From assembly GCF_029222705.1 (NCBI RefSeq), contig NZ_JARGZF010000001.1:1918437-1982436 (forward strand): a stretch of DNA of 64,000 bases, written 5' to 3'. Under the pieces are notes generated by a model that was not told where the DNA came from, searched no databases, and saw only the letters and a program-made list of their open reading frames with translations. The position numbers and the translations under genes are program-made. Shown here piece by piece: positions 40,839-49,927 of the stretch. This DNA comes from Knoellia sp. p5-6-4. Its GTDB lineage: Bacteria > Actinomycetota > Actinomycetes > Actinomycetales > Dermatophilaceae. Position 1 is the first letter of the stretch. Each line of letters opens with the position of its first letter.

Positions 40839-41243
40839 TCAGCCGGCGGACGACAGACGGCGTCTCCGCGCCGTCCGCACTGCCCACACGTCGGCGAACA
40901 GGAGCCCGCTCACGAGGCCGGAGAGCAGGGCGGGTCCCAGGGGGCCGTCCGCGGCGGCGATCAGGACCACGCCGGCAACCGCGCTGACGCCCGCGATCCC
41001 CGCGAGAGCGAGGGGAACGGTGCCGCCGTCGAGCCACCTGGTGATCCCGACAACGATGACGGTCGCACCGATAGCGATGCCGGCGAGGAGCACGAGGAGG
41101 GGGAGCAGCGATGCCTCTGATGCCTGGCCGGTCATCGAGAGCCCGATGAGGAGCGAGATGACGCCGACTGCCAGGGAGATGGGTGCCGCGCCGCGCGGCC
41201 AGGCGCTGTCGTCCCGGCGCGGTGGGCGAGCATTCGGGGCCAT
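40839..41243 (-). CDS. Small four-helix membrane protein
   Basis: A 134-residue protein with four hydrophobic segments: PISLAVGVISLLIGLSM, LLPLLVLLAGIAIGATVIVVGIT, LALAGIAGVSAVAGVVLIAAA and LGPALLSGLVSGLLFADVWAV. A short Arg-rich tail sits at each end. I do not recognise the family. I chose ATG 41243 because upstream in-frame sequence (to 41429) is Arg/Ser-rich and not membrane-like; ATG 41309 is an alternative. No neighbour suggests a function. Confidence 0.62.
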   Translation of the reverse strand: MAPNARPPRRDDSAWPRGAAPISLAVGVISLLIGLSMTGQASEASLLPLLVLLAGIAIGATVIVVGITRWLDGGTVPLALAGIAGVSAVAGVVLIAAADGPLGPALLSGLVSGLLFADVWAVRTARRRRLSSAG

Positions 41244-41419
41244 GGACGGAGAATGGCGGGAAAGTGGCTTTCGCGCCAGATGTCGCATCTCGCAGTATTG
41301 ACCTGACATCGACAGGCTGTCACGACGCGTCGGGCCCCGGTCCCGCGTGACCTCCGGCACCTCGCCTCGTTGAGCAGCACAGACCCGCGACGACGCGGGC
41401 CCGGCCCCGGGAGGCACCC

Positions 41420-42874
41420 ATGCGCACACCCCGCACGTCCACCGCCCGCGCGATCGTCGCGCTCACCGCCGTCGCGGCGCTCTCGTTCGCCGCGTCGCCC
41501 TCGGCCCTTGCGCACAGCGACCACGGCAAGGACGCCGAGCGGGCCGAGCGGCTCCGCGACGCCTACACCGACGGCACGAACGTGCCGCTGGTCAACAGCC
41601 CGAACGTGCGGCTGGCGGCGAGCTTCCCGGAGACGGCGGGCATCTCGGGGTGCTTCCTGAAGAGCGCGCCGCTGTTCGTCATGTCGAGCCTGGACTCGCT
41701 CAGCGTCTTCGACGTCAGCAACCCGGTGGCGCCCGAGCTCGTCGGCACGCTGCCCAACCTGGTCTTCGAGAACGAGGCGATCAACTGCGGCGAGCGCAAG
41801 ACGAAGAACGGCACCGAGCGGTTCGCCCTCATCGGCGTCGACCTCTACGACGCGTCCACCGACATCGACCACACGGTGTCCTCGACGGGCGGCAACCGCC
41901 TCATCGTCGTGGACGTGACCGACCCGGCCAACCCGCGGATCCGCTCGAGCGCGCCGACGACCTCGAGCACCCACACCGTGGCGTGTGTCGCCGAGACGGA
42001 CTGCCGCTACGCCTACTCGGCGGGCGAGCGCACCACCTTCTCGATGGTGAACCTCGACGACCTCGACAAGCCCTACGAGGTCGACGGCGACCCGGCTACC
42101 GACGGCGTCCAGCCCTTCGCCTCACCCTCGGGCGGTCACAAGTGGAACTTCGACGCCGCCGGCTACGGCACCCACACCGGCTACAACGGCTCGTCGATCT
42201 TCGACGTGCGCGACCCCGCCCGTCCGCGGCTCGTGACCACGACCGGAGCAGCGGGACGCGGCCTGAACGCCGACGGCACGAAGAACGGCTACAACGACTT
42301 CATCCACCACAACTCCTCGCGACCCAACGCCGCGGCGTTCCGTCCCGACGCCCCGCCGTCCTTCGCCAACGGCAACGTGCTGCTCGTGACGGAGGAGGAC
42401 TACGAGGACGTCAACTGCTCGACGGCCGGCTCGTTCCAGACCTGGTGGGTCAAGCGGCTCGACGGCACCCCCGACGCGATCGTGCCGCTCGACAAGGTGG
42501 AGCTGTCCGACCTCGGCAGCTACCCGGCGCCGGTGGGGTCGTTCTGCTCGGCGCACTGGTTCGACCACCACCCCTCCGGCATCGTCACGGTCGGCTACTA
42601 CGGCGGCGGCACCCAGCTCGTGGACGCCCGTGACCCGCGAGACCTCAAGCCCTACGGCCACGCCGTGTGGGGTGCCTCCGAGGTCTGGGACTCCTACTGG
42701 GTCCCCGTCTACAACCGCAAGGGGTCGATGACGAACCAGCGCACCAACATCGCCTACTCGGTCGACCTCGTGCGGGGCCTGGACGTCTACACCGTCGACC
42801 TGCCGGGCGACACCGGCGCCGTGCTCGAGCCGGCCGGCGGGCTCCCCGCGGTCGACGCCGGGCAGCTCTCCTGA
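41420..42874 (+). CDS. Secreted LVIVD-repeat protein
   Basis: A 484-residue exported protein with a signal peptide ending ALA-HSDHG near residue 32. The mature protein has beta-propeller-like LVIVD repeats: LFVMSSLDSLSVFDVSNPVAPELVG, NRLIVVDVTDPANPRIR, SSIFDVRDPARPRLV and GGGTQLVDARDPRDLKPYG. These repeats form blades in surface proteins. HWFDHHPSGIVTVGYYGGG and several His/Asp-rich turns may bind metal. The role is unknown; surface adhesion or an extracellular enzyme are both possible. CCGGGAGGCACCC is its ribosome site. Confidence 0.83.
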   Translation: MRTPRTSTARAIVALTAVAALSFAASPSALAHSDHGKDAERAERLRDAYTDGTNVPLVNSPNVRLAASFPETAGISGCFLKSAPLFVMSSLDSLSVFDVSNPVAPELVGTLPNLVFENEAINCGERKTKNGTERFALIGVDLYDASTDIDHTVSSTGGNRLIVVDVTDPANPRIRSSAPTTSSTHTVACVAETDCRYAYSAGERTTFSMVNLDDLDKPYEVDGDPATDGVQPFASPSGGHKWNFDAAGYGTHTGYNGSSIFDVRDPARPRLVTTTGAAGRGLNADGTKNGYNDFIHHNSSRPNAAAFRPDAPPSFANGNVLLVTEEDYEDVNCSTAGSFQTWWVKRLDGTPDAIVPLDKVELSDLGSYPAPVGSFCSAHWFDHHPSGIVTVGYYGGGTQLVDARDPRDLKPYGHAVWGASEVWDSYWVPVYNRKGSMTNQRTNIAYSVDLVRGLDVYTVDLPGDTGAVLEPAGGLPAVDAGQLS

Positions 42875-43009
42875 CGGCATCGGCCTGACGGCATCGGCCG
42901 AACGGCCGGAGGTTCCGGGCGCTCCGGAGACCGCGGCGTGCGGTGACCTACGCTCACCGCACGCCGGTCGCCACGAAGAGACCGGGAGGTCACCGAGCAG
43001 GGGGGACCC

Positions 43010-43807
43010 ATGGCGGTCGTGCTGCGCGCACTGGGCCTGCAAGCCGCTTATGCCGTGCTGCAGACCTTCTCCCCGCGGGCGGCTCGCGCCGCCTCCCTGA
43101 TGCTGCTGCTCACCGCCAACGCCATGCCCCTGCTGGCGCTGCTCAGCGGGCGGTGGGCGGCCGGTGACGTCCTCATCGCCTTCTGGCTGGAGAACGTCGC
43201 CATCGGCCTCTGGACGGCAGTGCGGATCGCCACGGCCTCGAGCCAGGTCCTCGACGCCGACCTCAGCCGGGGCCGAGGGCCCCAGCCGTTCGACGCGTGG
43301 ACCACCGCGGTGCGCGCCGCACACCCCGGCAACCCCGAAACCGCACGGGTGGTCGGCCTCGTCGTGCGCCTCTTCCTCGTCGGGTTCTTCGCGGTCCACT
43401 ACGGCGGGTTCACGCTGGTGCACGGAATCTTCACGTTCACTCTGGCGCGCGACGCCGGGACCACCGGGTCGGTCGGCGGCTACCTGCTCCTGCTGCTGGT
43501 GCTGGTGGGCAGCCACGGCCTGTCGACCGCGATCTGGTGGTTCGCCCGCGGCGAGCGGCACCAGGTCGGCCCGCAACGGGCGATGTTCGGCGTCTACTCC
43601 CGGGTCCTGGTCATGCACCTCTCGGTCATCGGCGCCGGGTGGTTCCTCGTCGGTGGCGGGGCTGACCTGCCCCTGCCGTGGCCGGGGCTGGCCGTGCTCG
43701 GGCCCGGTCTGCTGCTCATCGCGATCAAGGTGGTCGCCGACGTGACCGGCCACCTGCACCAGCACCACGGCACCCGACCGGTGCCGGTGCCCGAGGCGGT
43801 GCGGTGA
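43010..43807 (+). CDS. DUF6498-like membrane protein (copy 1)
   Basis: A 265-residue protein with about six membrane segments. GRWAAGDVLIAFWLENVAIGLWTAVRI near residue 47 is the conserved core of DUF6498-type proteins (a Glu-Asn in a membrane helix). VGFFAVHYGGFTLVHGIF and MHLSVIGAGWFLVGG place conserved His residues in or near membranes. It overlaps its paralogue by four bases (GTGA), so translation is coupled. Function is unknown. Confidence 0.72.
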   Translation: MAVVLRALGLQAAYAVLQTFSPRAARAASLMLLLTANAMPLLALLSGRWAAGDVLIAFWLENVAIGLWTAVRIATASSQVLDADLSRGRGPQPFDAWTTAVRAAHPGNPETARVVGLVVRLFLVGFFAVHYGGFTLVHGIFTFTLARDAGTTGSVGGYLLLLLVLVGSHGLSTAIWWFARGERHQVGPQRAMFGVYSRVLVMHLSVIGAGWFLVGGGADLPLPWPGLAVLGPGLLLIAIKVVADVTGHLHQHHGTRPVPVPEAVR

Positions 43808-44541
43808 GCCCGCTGCTGCGCGCCCTCGGGCTGCAGCTGGCCTACGGCGCCCTGCAGCGGGTCTCTCCTCGCGCCGCCCGGGGGGTCTCGCTCGGGCTCG
43901 TCCTCGCCGCCTGCGCCACCCCACTCGCCGCGCTGCTGCGCGGCGAGTGGGCGAGCGGCGACGTGCTGCTCGCCTCCCTCTTCGAGCTGTATGCCGTGCT
44001 CTTCTGGACCACGGTCCGCGTCGCCACCGCGCCGGGTCCGCTCCTGCGCGGCGGCACGGTGAGCACGAACGGCGGCCCGGCGAGGGCGATGACCCGCGAG
44101 GAGCTCGTCAGCATGACCTGGACGGTCGTGGGAGTGCTCGCGGCCTTCACCATCGTGCAGACGACCCTGGCGCTGCGGATCGCCGACAGCGCGGGTCTGC
44201 GCGGTGCTCCGGCCGCCCTCGCCCTCATGGCGGCGGGGTTCTTCGCCTGCCACGGCCTCGACGTCGCGCTCAACTGGTTCGCCCTCGGCGGCCGCCACCG
44301 CGAGACGGACCTGGCCTCCGACCCCCTCAAGCGGATCGTCATCCTGCACATCGCGCTGACGCTGGCGGCGGGCTGGACGTGGTCGACCCGGGCAGGTCTG
44401 GACCCCGAGACCGCCCGCAGCAGCGCCTGGCTGCTCCTGGTGCCCGGCCTGATCCTGGTCTTCGTCCGGGTCGCCCTCGAGCTCTACGCGGTCGTTCGGC
44501 CGCCGCTGTCGTGGGGCTCGGCGCGAGGTCGCGCGGCCTGA
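43804..44541 (+). CDS. DUF6498-like membrane protein (copy 2)
   Basis: A 245-residue paralogue of the preceding gene: LLRALGLQLAYGALQRVSPRAARGVSLGLVLAACATPLAALLRGEWASGDVLLASLFELYAVLFWTTVRV aligns block for block with copy 1, with ELY replacing ENV in the conserved helix. FFACHGLDVALNWFALGGRHRE and ILHIALTLAAGW also match. The GTG start at 43804 overlaps the upstream stop. The pair probably arose by duplication and may form a heteromeric membrane complex. Its 3' end is 11 bases from the convergent bpa stop. Confidence 0.7.
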   Translation: MSPLLRALGLQLAYGALQRVSPRAARGVSLGLVLAACATPLAALLRGEWASGDVLLASLFELYAVLFWTTVRVATAPGPLLRGGTVSTNGGPARAMTREELVSMTWTVVGVLAAFTIVQTTLALRIADSAGLRGAPAALALMAAGFFACHGLDVALNWFALGGRHRETDLASDPLKRIVILHIALTLAAGWTWSTRAGLDPETARSSAWLLLVPGLILVFVRVALELYAVVRPPLSWGSARGRAA

Positions 44542-44552
44542 TCGCGTCTCCC

Positions 44553-45143
44553 CTACAGGTACTGACCTGTGGGCCGCTCGCCGTCGTGGGCGGGGCCGTG
44601 GCCGTGGCCCGGCATGCCCGGCGCGTGACCGGCGCCGGGGTGGGCGGGGCCGTGGCCGGGCGGCAGGGCCCGGCGCATCTCGGCCAGCTGCGCCTGGGCG
44701 GCCATCTGCTGGGCGAAGAGCGCGGTCTGGATGCCGTGGAAGAGGCCCTCGAGCCAGCCCACCAGCTGCGCCTGGGCGATGCGGAGCTCGGCGTCGGTGG
44801 GGGCGTCCACGCCGAACGGGAGGGCGATCCGCTCGAGCTCCTCGATCAGCTCCGGGGCGAGGCCGTCCTTGAGCTCCTCGATGGACCGGCGGTGGATCTC
44901 GGCGAGGCGCACGCGGCCCGCCTGGTCGAGCGGCGCGTTGCGGACCTCCTCGAGCAGCTGCTTGATCATCGACCCGATGCGCATCACCTTGGCCGGCTGC
45001 TCCACGAGGTCGGCCGGGTTGGTCGGAGCCTCCTCGTCGTCCGGGTGCGGGGCCACGCCCATGCCGTCCTGCGTGACGACCACGACGCGCTGCTGCTGCT
45101 CGTCGTCGCTGCTCTGCTGGGGCTGCTGGGGCTGCTCCGTCAT
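44553..45143 (-). CDS. bpa: Bacterial proteasome activator Bpa (PafE)
   Basis: A 196-residue protein of the DUF2587/Bpa family. Residues 45-160 form the four-helix bundle that assembles into a dodecameric ring: VMRIGSMIKQLLEEVRNAPLD, RRSIEELKDGLAPELIEELERIALPF and QLVGWLEGLFHGIQTALFAQQMAAQAQL. The tail is Gly/His/Pro-rich and ends in GQYL, the C-terminal motif that docks into the 20S core and opens its gate independently of ATP. Its presence implies that the organism has a 20S proteasome elsewhere. The N-terminal 40 residues are Gln/Asp-rich and disordered. Confidence 0.93.
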   Translation of the reverse strand: MTEQPQQPQQSSDDEQQQRVVVVTQDGMGVAPHPDDEEAPTNPADLVEQPAKVMRIGSMIKQLLEEVRNAPLDQAGRVRLAEIHRRSIEELKDGLAPELIEELERIALPFGVDAPTDAELRIAQAQLVGWLEGLFHGIQTALFAQQMAAQAQLAEMRRALPPGHGPAHPGAGHAPGMPGHGHGPAHDGERPTGQYL

Positions 45144-45177
45144 GGGCCCATCCTGCCCTACGGGTCGTGGGCCCGGC

Positions 45178-45699
45178 TCAGGCGTCTCGGGGGCTCAGCA
45201 GCCAGACGGTGATCTCCCGGCCCTGTGCCCAGCTGCGGTACTGGGCGTACCCGGCATACGAGCCCTCGGCCAGCGACCAGACCGACTCGGCGGCCTCGCG
45301 GCCGAGCCGCCGAGCGGTGGCCGCCACGGTGCGGCCGCGGTGCTCGACCTCGACCTCGGGGGTGGCCCGCAGGTTGTGCACCCAGCCGGGCGTCCGGTCG
45401 CTGCCGTAGTTGGACCCGATGACGGCGATGTTGCCGTCGAGGGGGAAGGCCACCAGCGGGGTGTGCCTGCGCTCGCCGGTGCGCGCGCCCACGGTCACCA
45501 GCGTGATGCAGGGCAGGCCGGCCAAGGGGCGGGTGGCGCTGGCGCGTCCTCCGGAGAGGCCGGCCACGGCCCGGTCGAGGGGGTGGTGGATCCGGCTCAG
45601 CATGCGGCTCACCGGCCGCTGGGCCGCGGCCGCCTGGACGGCGCGCTGGAAGACGTTGGGACTGGCGATCTCGCACTCGAGCTCGTCCCACAGTCCCAT
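45178..45699 (-). CDS. Deazaflavin (F420)-dependent nitroreductase-like protein (Ddn family)
   Basis: A 173-residue split-barrel protein of the Ddn/Rv3547-type family. GLPCITLVTVGARTGERRHTPLVAFPLDGNIAVIGSNYGSDRTPGWVHNLRATPEVEVEHRGRTVAATARRL is the signature F420-binding stretch (TVGARTG, SNYG, PGWVHNLRA). The N-terminal 50 residues form a helical segment. It probably uses reduced F420 to reduce quinones or nitro compounds. It lies 34 bases after bpa on the same strand (upstream in transcription) but has no obvious functional tie to it. Confidence 0.87.
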   Translation of the reverse strand: MGLWDELECEIASPNVFQRAVQAAAAQRPVSRMLSRIHHPLDRAVAGLSGGRASATRPLAGLPCITLVTVGARTGERRHTPLVAFPLDGNIAVIGSNYGSDRTPGWVHNLRATPEVEVEHRGRTVAATARRLGREAAESVWSLAEGSYAGYAQYRSWAQGREITVWLLSPRDA

Positions 45700-45744
45700 G
45701 GCTGTCGACTCTAGTCGTTACCGCACTGTTATCCCGGGAGATTT

Positions 45745-46563
45745 CTACAAGCGGCTCTCCGCGGCGTCCGAACCGCCGAGTCGCTGGGCCAGCCAGACGG
45801 GCAGGATCGACACGGCGATGAGCACCACGGCGACGACGTTGACCACCGGGGCCTGGTTGGGGCGGAACAGGTTGTTGAAGATCCAGATGGGCAGGGTCGG
45901 CGTGCCGGGACCCGCGGTGAAGGTCGTCACGACGATCTCGTCGAAGCTCAGGGCGAAGGCCAGCAGCGCCCCGGCGACGACCGCCGAGCGCAGCAGCGGG
46001 AAGGTGACGAGGCGGAACGTCGTGAACGGCCGGGCTCCGAGGTCGGCGGAGGCCGCTTCCAGGGAGCCGCCCATCCGGCGCATCCGGGCGGTGACGTTGT
46101 TGAACACCACGACGATGCAGAAGGTGGCGTGGCCGACGATGATCGTGAACAGGCCCGCGTTGATGCCGAAGACCGGGTTCAGGATGTTGGAGATCACCGA
46201 CTGCAGGGCGATGCCGGTGACGATGCCGGGCAGCGCGATCGGCAGCACGACCAGGATCGAGATGGCGTGCTTGCCGAAGAAGTCGTAACGCGTCAGGGCC
46301 AGCGAGAGCAGCGAGCCCAGCACCAGGGCGATCGCCGTCGCGCCGAGCCCGGCCTTCACCGACGTCATGATCGCGTCGCGGGGGCCCTGGGCCTCCCACG
46401 CCAGCGACCACCACTGGGTGGTCAGGCCGGGAGGCGGCCACCCGAAGGTGCGGTCGCTGTTGAACGAGTTGAGGGTGACGACGCCGATCGGCACGTAGAC
46501 GAACGCCAGCACCACCACGGCGAAGACGGTGAAGCCGATCCGGCTCCCGCGGCCGATTCTCAT
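45745..46563 (-). CDS. potC: Polyamine-type ABC permease (PotC-like)
   Basis: A 272-residue permease with six membrane segments. The N-terminal FVYVPIGVVTLNSFNSDRTFGWPPPGLTTQWW is a PotC hallmark. The EAA loop is SLEAASADLGARPFTTFRLVTFPLLRSAV near residue 170, and FALSFDEIVVTTFTAGPGTPTLPIWIF follows. It is the last gene of the minus-strand potA-D-B-C operon, 52 bases after potB. The cargo may be putrescine or spermidine; sequence alone cannot exclude other amines or opines. Confidence 0.88.
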   Translation of the reverse strand: MRIGRGSRIGFTVFAVVVLAFVYVPIGVVTLNSFNSDRTFGWPPPGLTTQWWSLAWEAQGPRDAIMTSVKAGLGATAIALVLGSLLSLALTRYDFFGKHAISILVVLPIALPGIVTGIALQSVISNILNPVFGINAGLFTIIVGHATFCIVVVFNNVTARMRRMGGSLEAASADLGARPFTTFRLVTFPLLRSAVVAGALLAFALSFDEIVVTTFTAGPGTPTLPIWIFNNLFRPNQAPVVNVVAVVLIAVSILPVWLAQRLGGSDAAESRL

Positions 46564-46615
46564 CGTGCTCCTCGTGGGTCGGATGGACAGGACGTCGCGC
46601 TGGTCGTCATGCCGG

Positions 46616-47428
46616 TCACAGGTTCTCCAGGGCGCCGGTCCGGCGGACCGCCAGCAGGTACGCAACCATGATCACGACCGACGCCGTGCCGAGGGCGGCC
46701 GCGAACGGCAGGTCGAGCGTGATGTTCTGCAGCACCGCCGTGCCGAGCACCTGCAGCTTGCCCCCGACGATCTGCACCGCGATGTAGTCGCCGAGGCTGA
46801 GCGAGAACGTGAAGATCGACCCCGCCGCGATCGAGGGGAGCAGCGACGGCAGCACCACCCGCCGGAAGGTCGTCAGGGGGTGGGCGCCGAGGTCCGCCGA
46901 GGCCTCGAGGTGCGAGCCCGGCAGGCGTTCGAAGCCGGCATACACCGGAAGGATCATGTACGGCAGCCACAGGTAGGTCAGCGTCAGCACCACGGCACTG
47001 AAGCCGTAGCCGGGCGTGCTGCCGAAGGCGTTCTCGAGCACTCCGCCCGGCTGAACCATCGTGCGCCAGGCGTAGGCCTTGACGAGGTAGGACGCCCAGA
47101 GGGGGACGAGCACCGCCGCCACCAGGAACGCGCGTGTTCTCGCCGGGGCCACCCGCGCCATGAAGAAGGCGAACGGGACGGCGATGACGATGCAGAGCAC
47201 GGTGACGGTGACGGCGATGAACAGGGTCCGCCCGATGATGCGCAGGTAGGTGGGCTCGAACAGGGCCCGGATGTTCTCGGTCGTGAACTCCCGCACCACT
47301 TGGTTCGTGAACGGGTCGGTCGTCCAGAACGCCGTCGCGAAGATCGCGGCGAGGGCGCCGAGGTAGGCGACGAGGAGCCACAGCAGTGGTGGGGCCAGCA
47401 GCCCGGCCAGTGCCTTCTTCGAACTCAT
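46616..47428 (-). CDS. potB: Polyamine-type ABC permease (PotB-like)
   Basis: A 270-residue permease with six membrane segments. The EAA loop is HLEASADLGAHPLTTFRRVVLPSLLPSI near residue 175, and LPVYAGFERLPGSH precedes it. FSLSLGDYIAVQIVGGKLQVLGTAVLQNI is the typical PotB C-terminal region. It is the third gene in the operon, 39 bases after the binding-protein gene. Confidence 0.88.
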   Translation of the reverse strand: MSSKKALAGLLAPPLLWLLVAYLGALAAIFATAFWTTDPFTNQVVREFTTENIRALFEPTYLRIIGRTLFIAVTVTVLCIVIAVPFAFFMARVAPARTRAFLVAAVLVPLWASYLVKAYAWRTMVQPGGVLENAFGSTPGYGFSAVVLTLTYLWLPYMILPVYAGFERLPGSHLEASADLGAHPLTTFRRVVLPSLLPSIAAGSIFTFSLSLGDYIAVQIVGGKLQVLGTAVLQNITLDLPFAAALGTASVVIMVAYLLAVRRTGALENL

Positions 47429-47467
47429 CGTCGCCTATCCCAGTCGTCGCGTCGGTTGCTCAGCGGT

Positions 47468-48691
47468 TCAGCTGTTGCGGATCTCGGTCCAGGCCTTGGT
47501 CCACTCGGCGTAGTCGGTGCACTTGACGTCGGTGCGTCCGTCGAGGCACGCCGAGATCGGGGTGTTCCAGTACTTGACCTTGGAGAAGTACTCCTCGTCC
47601 GCGGCGTGGAAGACGTCGCAGTGCTTCGGGTCGACCGTCTCGGCGCAGGCCTTCTCGTTGGCCGGGGCTTCGCCCCAGTACTCGGCGATGGCGGCGTTGA
47701 CCTTCGGGGAGACGATGTGGTCGATGAACTTGTAGGCGCAGGTCTTGTGCTGCGACTTCGCTCCCACCATCCACGTGTCGGACCAGCCCGTCGAGCCCTC
47801 CTTGGGCAGCAGCACCTCGACGGGCGCCTTCTCACCCTTGGCGACGTTGGCGATGACCTGCCAGCTGGTGCCGACGGTGGAGGAGCCGTTCTTGAAGGCC
47901 TGGATCTCCTTGAGGTAGTCCGACCAGTACTCGCCGACGTTCTCCTTCTGCTTCTTCAGCAGGTCGACGGCCGCGGCGAGCTGGTCCTTGTCGAGGGCGT
48001 AGGGGTCCTTGATGCCGAGGTCGGGCTTGGTGGCCATGAGGTAGAGCGCGGCGTCGGCGATGTAGATGGGGGAGTCGTAGGCCGTGACCTTGCCCTTCTG
48101 CTCGGACCCCTTGTCGAAGACGACCGCCCAGGAGTCGGGTGCCGGCTTCACCAGGTCCGTCCGGTACATGAGCAGGTTGGCGCCCCGGCCGTGCGGGATG
48201 CCGTAGGGCACGTTGTTGACCGAGTTCCACGGCTTGTTCTTCAGCGCCTCGAAGATGTCGGGGTAGTTGGTGATGAGCGAGGTGTTCATTGGCTCCACGT
48301 CACCGGCCGCGATCAGGCGCAGCGTGGCGTCGCCGGAGGCCGACACCGTGTCGTACTGGCCGGTGCGCATCAGCTGAACGGCCTCGTCGGAGGTGCCGAA
48401 CGACTTGACGGTGACCTGGCAGCCGCTGCTCTTCTCGAACTCGCTGACCCAGTCGACCTTCGGGTCGTTGCTGCCGTCCTCGACGTAGCCGGGCCACGCC
48501 AGCACGCTGACCTGGCCCTCCGGTTCGCCGAGCTTGTCGAGGGGCTTGAGGTCGGGCACCTTGAAGCTGCTGCCGCCCTCGGTGCCGCCTCCGCCTGCCG
48601 TGCCTCCGGTGTCGGAGTCGCCGCAGCCCGCGAGTGCGAGTGCGGCCACGGCGGCGAGGGCGCCGAGCCTGGTGGGGGAAGTCCTTCGCAC
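47468..48691 (-). CDS. potD: Polyamine-type binding lipoprotein (PotD-like)
   Basis: A 407-residue solute-binding protein with a lipoprotein signal (LALAGCGDS, lipobox Cys near residue 23) and a Gly/Thr-rich linker. The mature part has LDKLGEPEGQVSVLAWPGYVEDGSNDPKVDWVSEFEKSSGCQVTVKSFGTSDEAVQLM and YDTVSASGDATLRLIAAGDVEPMNTSLITNYPDIFEAL, the PotD/PotF layout. The GTG start at 48691 follows GAGAAGGAGC. It is 14 bases after potA. Confidence 0.88.
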   Translation of the reverse strand: MRRTSPTRLGALAAVAALALAGCGDSDTGGTAGGGGTEGGSSFKVPDLKPLDKLGEPEGQVSVLAWPGYVEDGSNDPKVDWVSEFEKSSGCQVTVKSFGTSDEAVQLMRTGQYDTVSASGDATLRLIAAGDVEPMNTSLITNYPDIFEALKNKPWNSVNNVPYGIPHGRGANLLMYRTDLVKPAPDSWAVVFDKGSEQKGKVTAYDSPIYIADAALYLMATKPDLGIKDPYALDKDQLAAAVDLLKKQKENVGEYWSDYLKEIQAFKNGSSTVGTSWQVIANVAKGEKAPVEVLLPKEGSTGWSDTWMVGAKSQHKTCAYKFIDHIVSPKVNAAIAEYWGEAPANEKACAETVDPKHCDVFHAADEEYFSKVKYWNTPISACLDGRTDVKCTDYAEWTKAWTEIRNS

Positions 48692-48705
48692 GGTGAGCTC
48701 CTTCT

Positions 48706-49809
48706 CTAGGGTGCGGTGCGGGCCGGCACGGTGATGACGTGCTCGGGGTGCCAGAGGAGGTCGACGGCGGTGCCCCGCTCGAAGGCCTCCGCGACTGCGG
48801 CAGAACCGTTCTGCTGCAGGGCGATCAGGTTGGTCCCCTGTCCGGCTGCGTCGAGGCGCACGACGTAGCGGGTGACGGGACCGGCGTAGACGACCTCGGT
48901 CACGGTGCCCGGGGCGCGGATGAGGCCGTCACGCGGGGCGTGGCTGTCGCGCGTCGCCACCGACAGCTTCTCCGGCCGGATGCTGAACGAGCCGGTGCGT
49001 CCGAGGAGGGCCTCGGCGACCGCTCCGGTCAACAGGTTGGAGGTGCCGACGAAGCCGGCCACGAAGCTGGAGGCCGGCTGCTCGTAGACCTCGCGCGCGG
49101 TGCCCACCTGCTCGATGCGACCGGAGTTGAAGACCGCGATGCGGTCCGAGAGCGTCAGCGCCTCCTCCTGGTCGTGGGTGACGAAGAGGAAGGTGATGCC
49201 GACGTCACGCTGGATGGCCTTGAGCTCGACCTGCATCTGCTCCCGGAGCTTGAGGTCGAGGGCGCCGAGGGGCTCGTCGAGCAGGAGGACCTTGGGCCGG
49301 TTCACCAGCGCGCGGGCCAGGGCCACGCGCTGCCGCTGGCCGCCGGAGAGCGCCCCCGGTCGGCGCGCGGTGAAGTCCGCGAGCCGGACCTGCTCGAGGG
49401 CCTCCAGGACGCGGCGGCGTCGCTCTGCCTTGTCGACCTTCTTGACGCGCAGGCCGTACTCGACGTTCTCCAGCACGTTCATGTGGGGGAAGAGGGCGTA
49501 GTCCTGGAAGACGGTGTTGACGTCGCGGTCGTAGGGCTGGGCCGAGGTGACGTCGTGCCCGCCGAGCTCGATGCGCCCCGCCGTGGGGGTCTCGAACCCC
49601 GCGATCATGCGCAGCACCGTGGTCTTGCCCGAGCCCGAGGGCCCGAGCATCGAGAAGAACTCGCCGTCGGCGATCTGCAGGTCGGCGCCGTCCACGGCGA
49701 CCACCGGCGGGTTGCCGGGGAACTCCTTGCGCAGGCCGCTCAGCACGATCGCCGGCCTCGTGGTCGGGTCGGTGCGCGGCTCGTCTCGCTGCGACTTCGG
49801 TGTCGACAT
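48706..49809 (-). CDS. potA: Polyamine-type ABC ATPase (PotA-like)
   Basis: A 367-residue ATPase. Walker A is GPSGSGKTT near residue 47, the Q-loop is VFQDYALFPHMNVLENV, the signature is LSGGQRQR, Walker B is VLLLDEPLGALD, and the switch is FVTHDQEEAL. The C-terminal 120 residues form a TOBE regulatory domain (FSIRPEKLSV..., TVTEVVYAGPVTRYVVRL), as in PotA. The ATG at 49809 is the first gene of the operon. It is divergent from a GntR regulator across 118 bases with a short palindrome. Confidence 0.9.
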   Translation of the reverse strand: MSTPKSQRDEPRTDPTTRPAIVLSGLRKEFPGNPPVVAVDGADLQIADGEFFSMLGPSGSGKTTVLRMIAGFETPTAGRIELGGHDVTSAQPYDRDVNTVFQDYALFPHMNVLENVEYGLRVKKVDKAERRRRVLEALEQVRLADFTARRPGALSGGQRQRVALARALVNRPKVLLLDEPLGALDLKLREQMQVELKAIQRDVGITFLFVTHDQEEALTLSDRIAVFNSGRIEQVGTAREVYEQPASSFVAGFVGTSNLLTGAVAEALLGRTGSFSIRPEKLSVATRDSHAPRDGLIRAPGTVTEVVYAGPVTRYVVRLDAAGQGTNLIALQQNGSAAVAEAFERGTAVDLLWHPEHVITVPARTAP

Positions 49810-49820
49810 ACAATGAAACA

Positions 49821-49832
49821 TATGGCTCCATA
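49821..49832. promoter_or_regulatory. Short palindrome in the divergent potA/GntR region
   Basis: TATGG-CT-CCATA, 5-bp arms, 12 bases upstream of the potA start on the minus strand. AT-rich against the background and suitably placed to be a GntR operator. The arms are short, so this is tentative. Confidence 0.4.
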
Positions 49833-49927
49833 GGTTTTCAGGGCAAGGCCCTGCCGGAAATGCGGTAGACAGGTGGCCCGACACGATCGCTCCGTCGGGC
49901 TCACCGTCTGGGGAAGGAGGCGCTCGC

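Noticed and set aside
46529-48709. Plus-strand frame of over 700 residues antisense to the polyamine importer genes
   Set aside because: It is a composition artefact; the minus-strand genes carry all the recognisable motifs.
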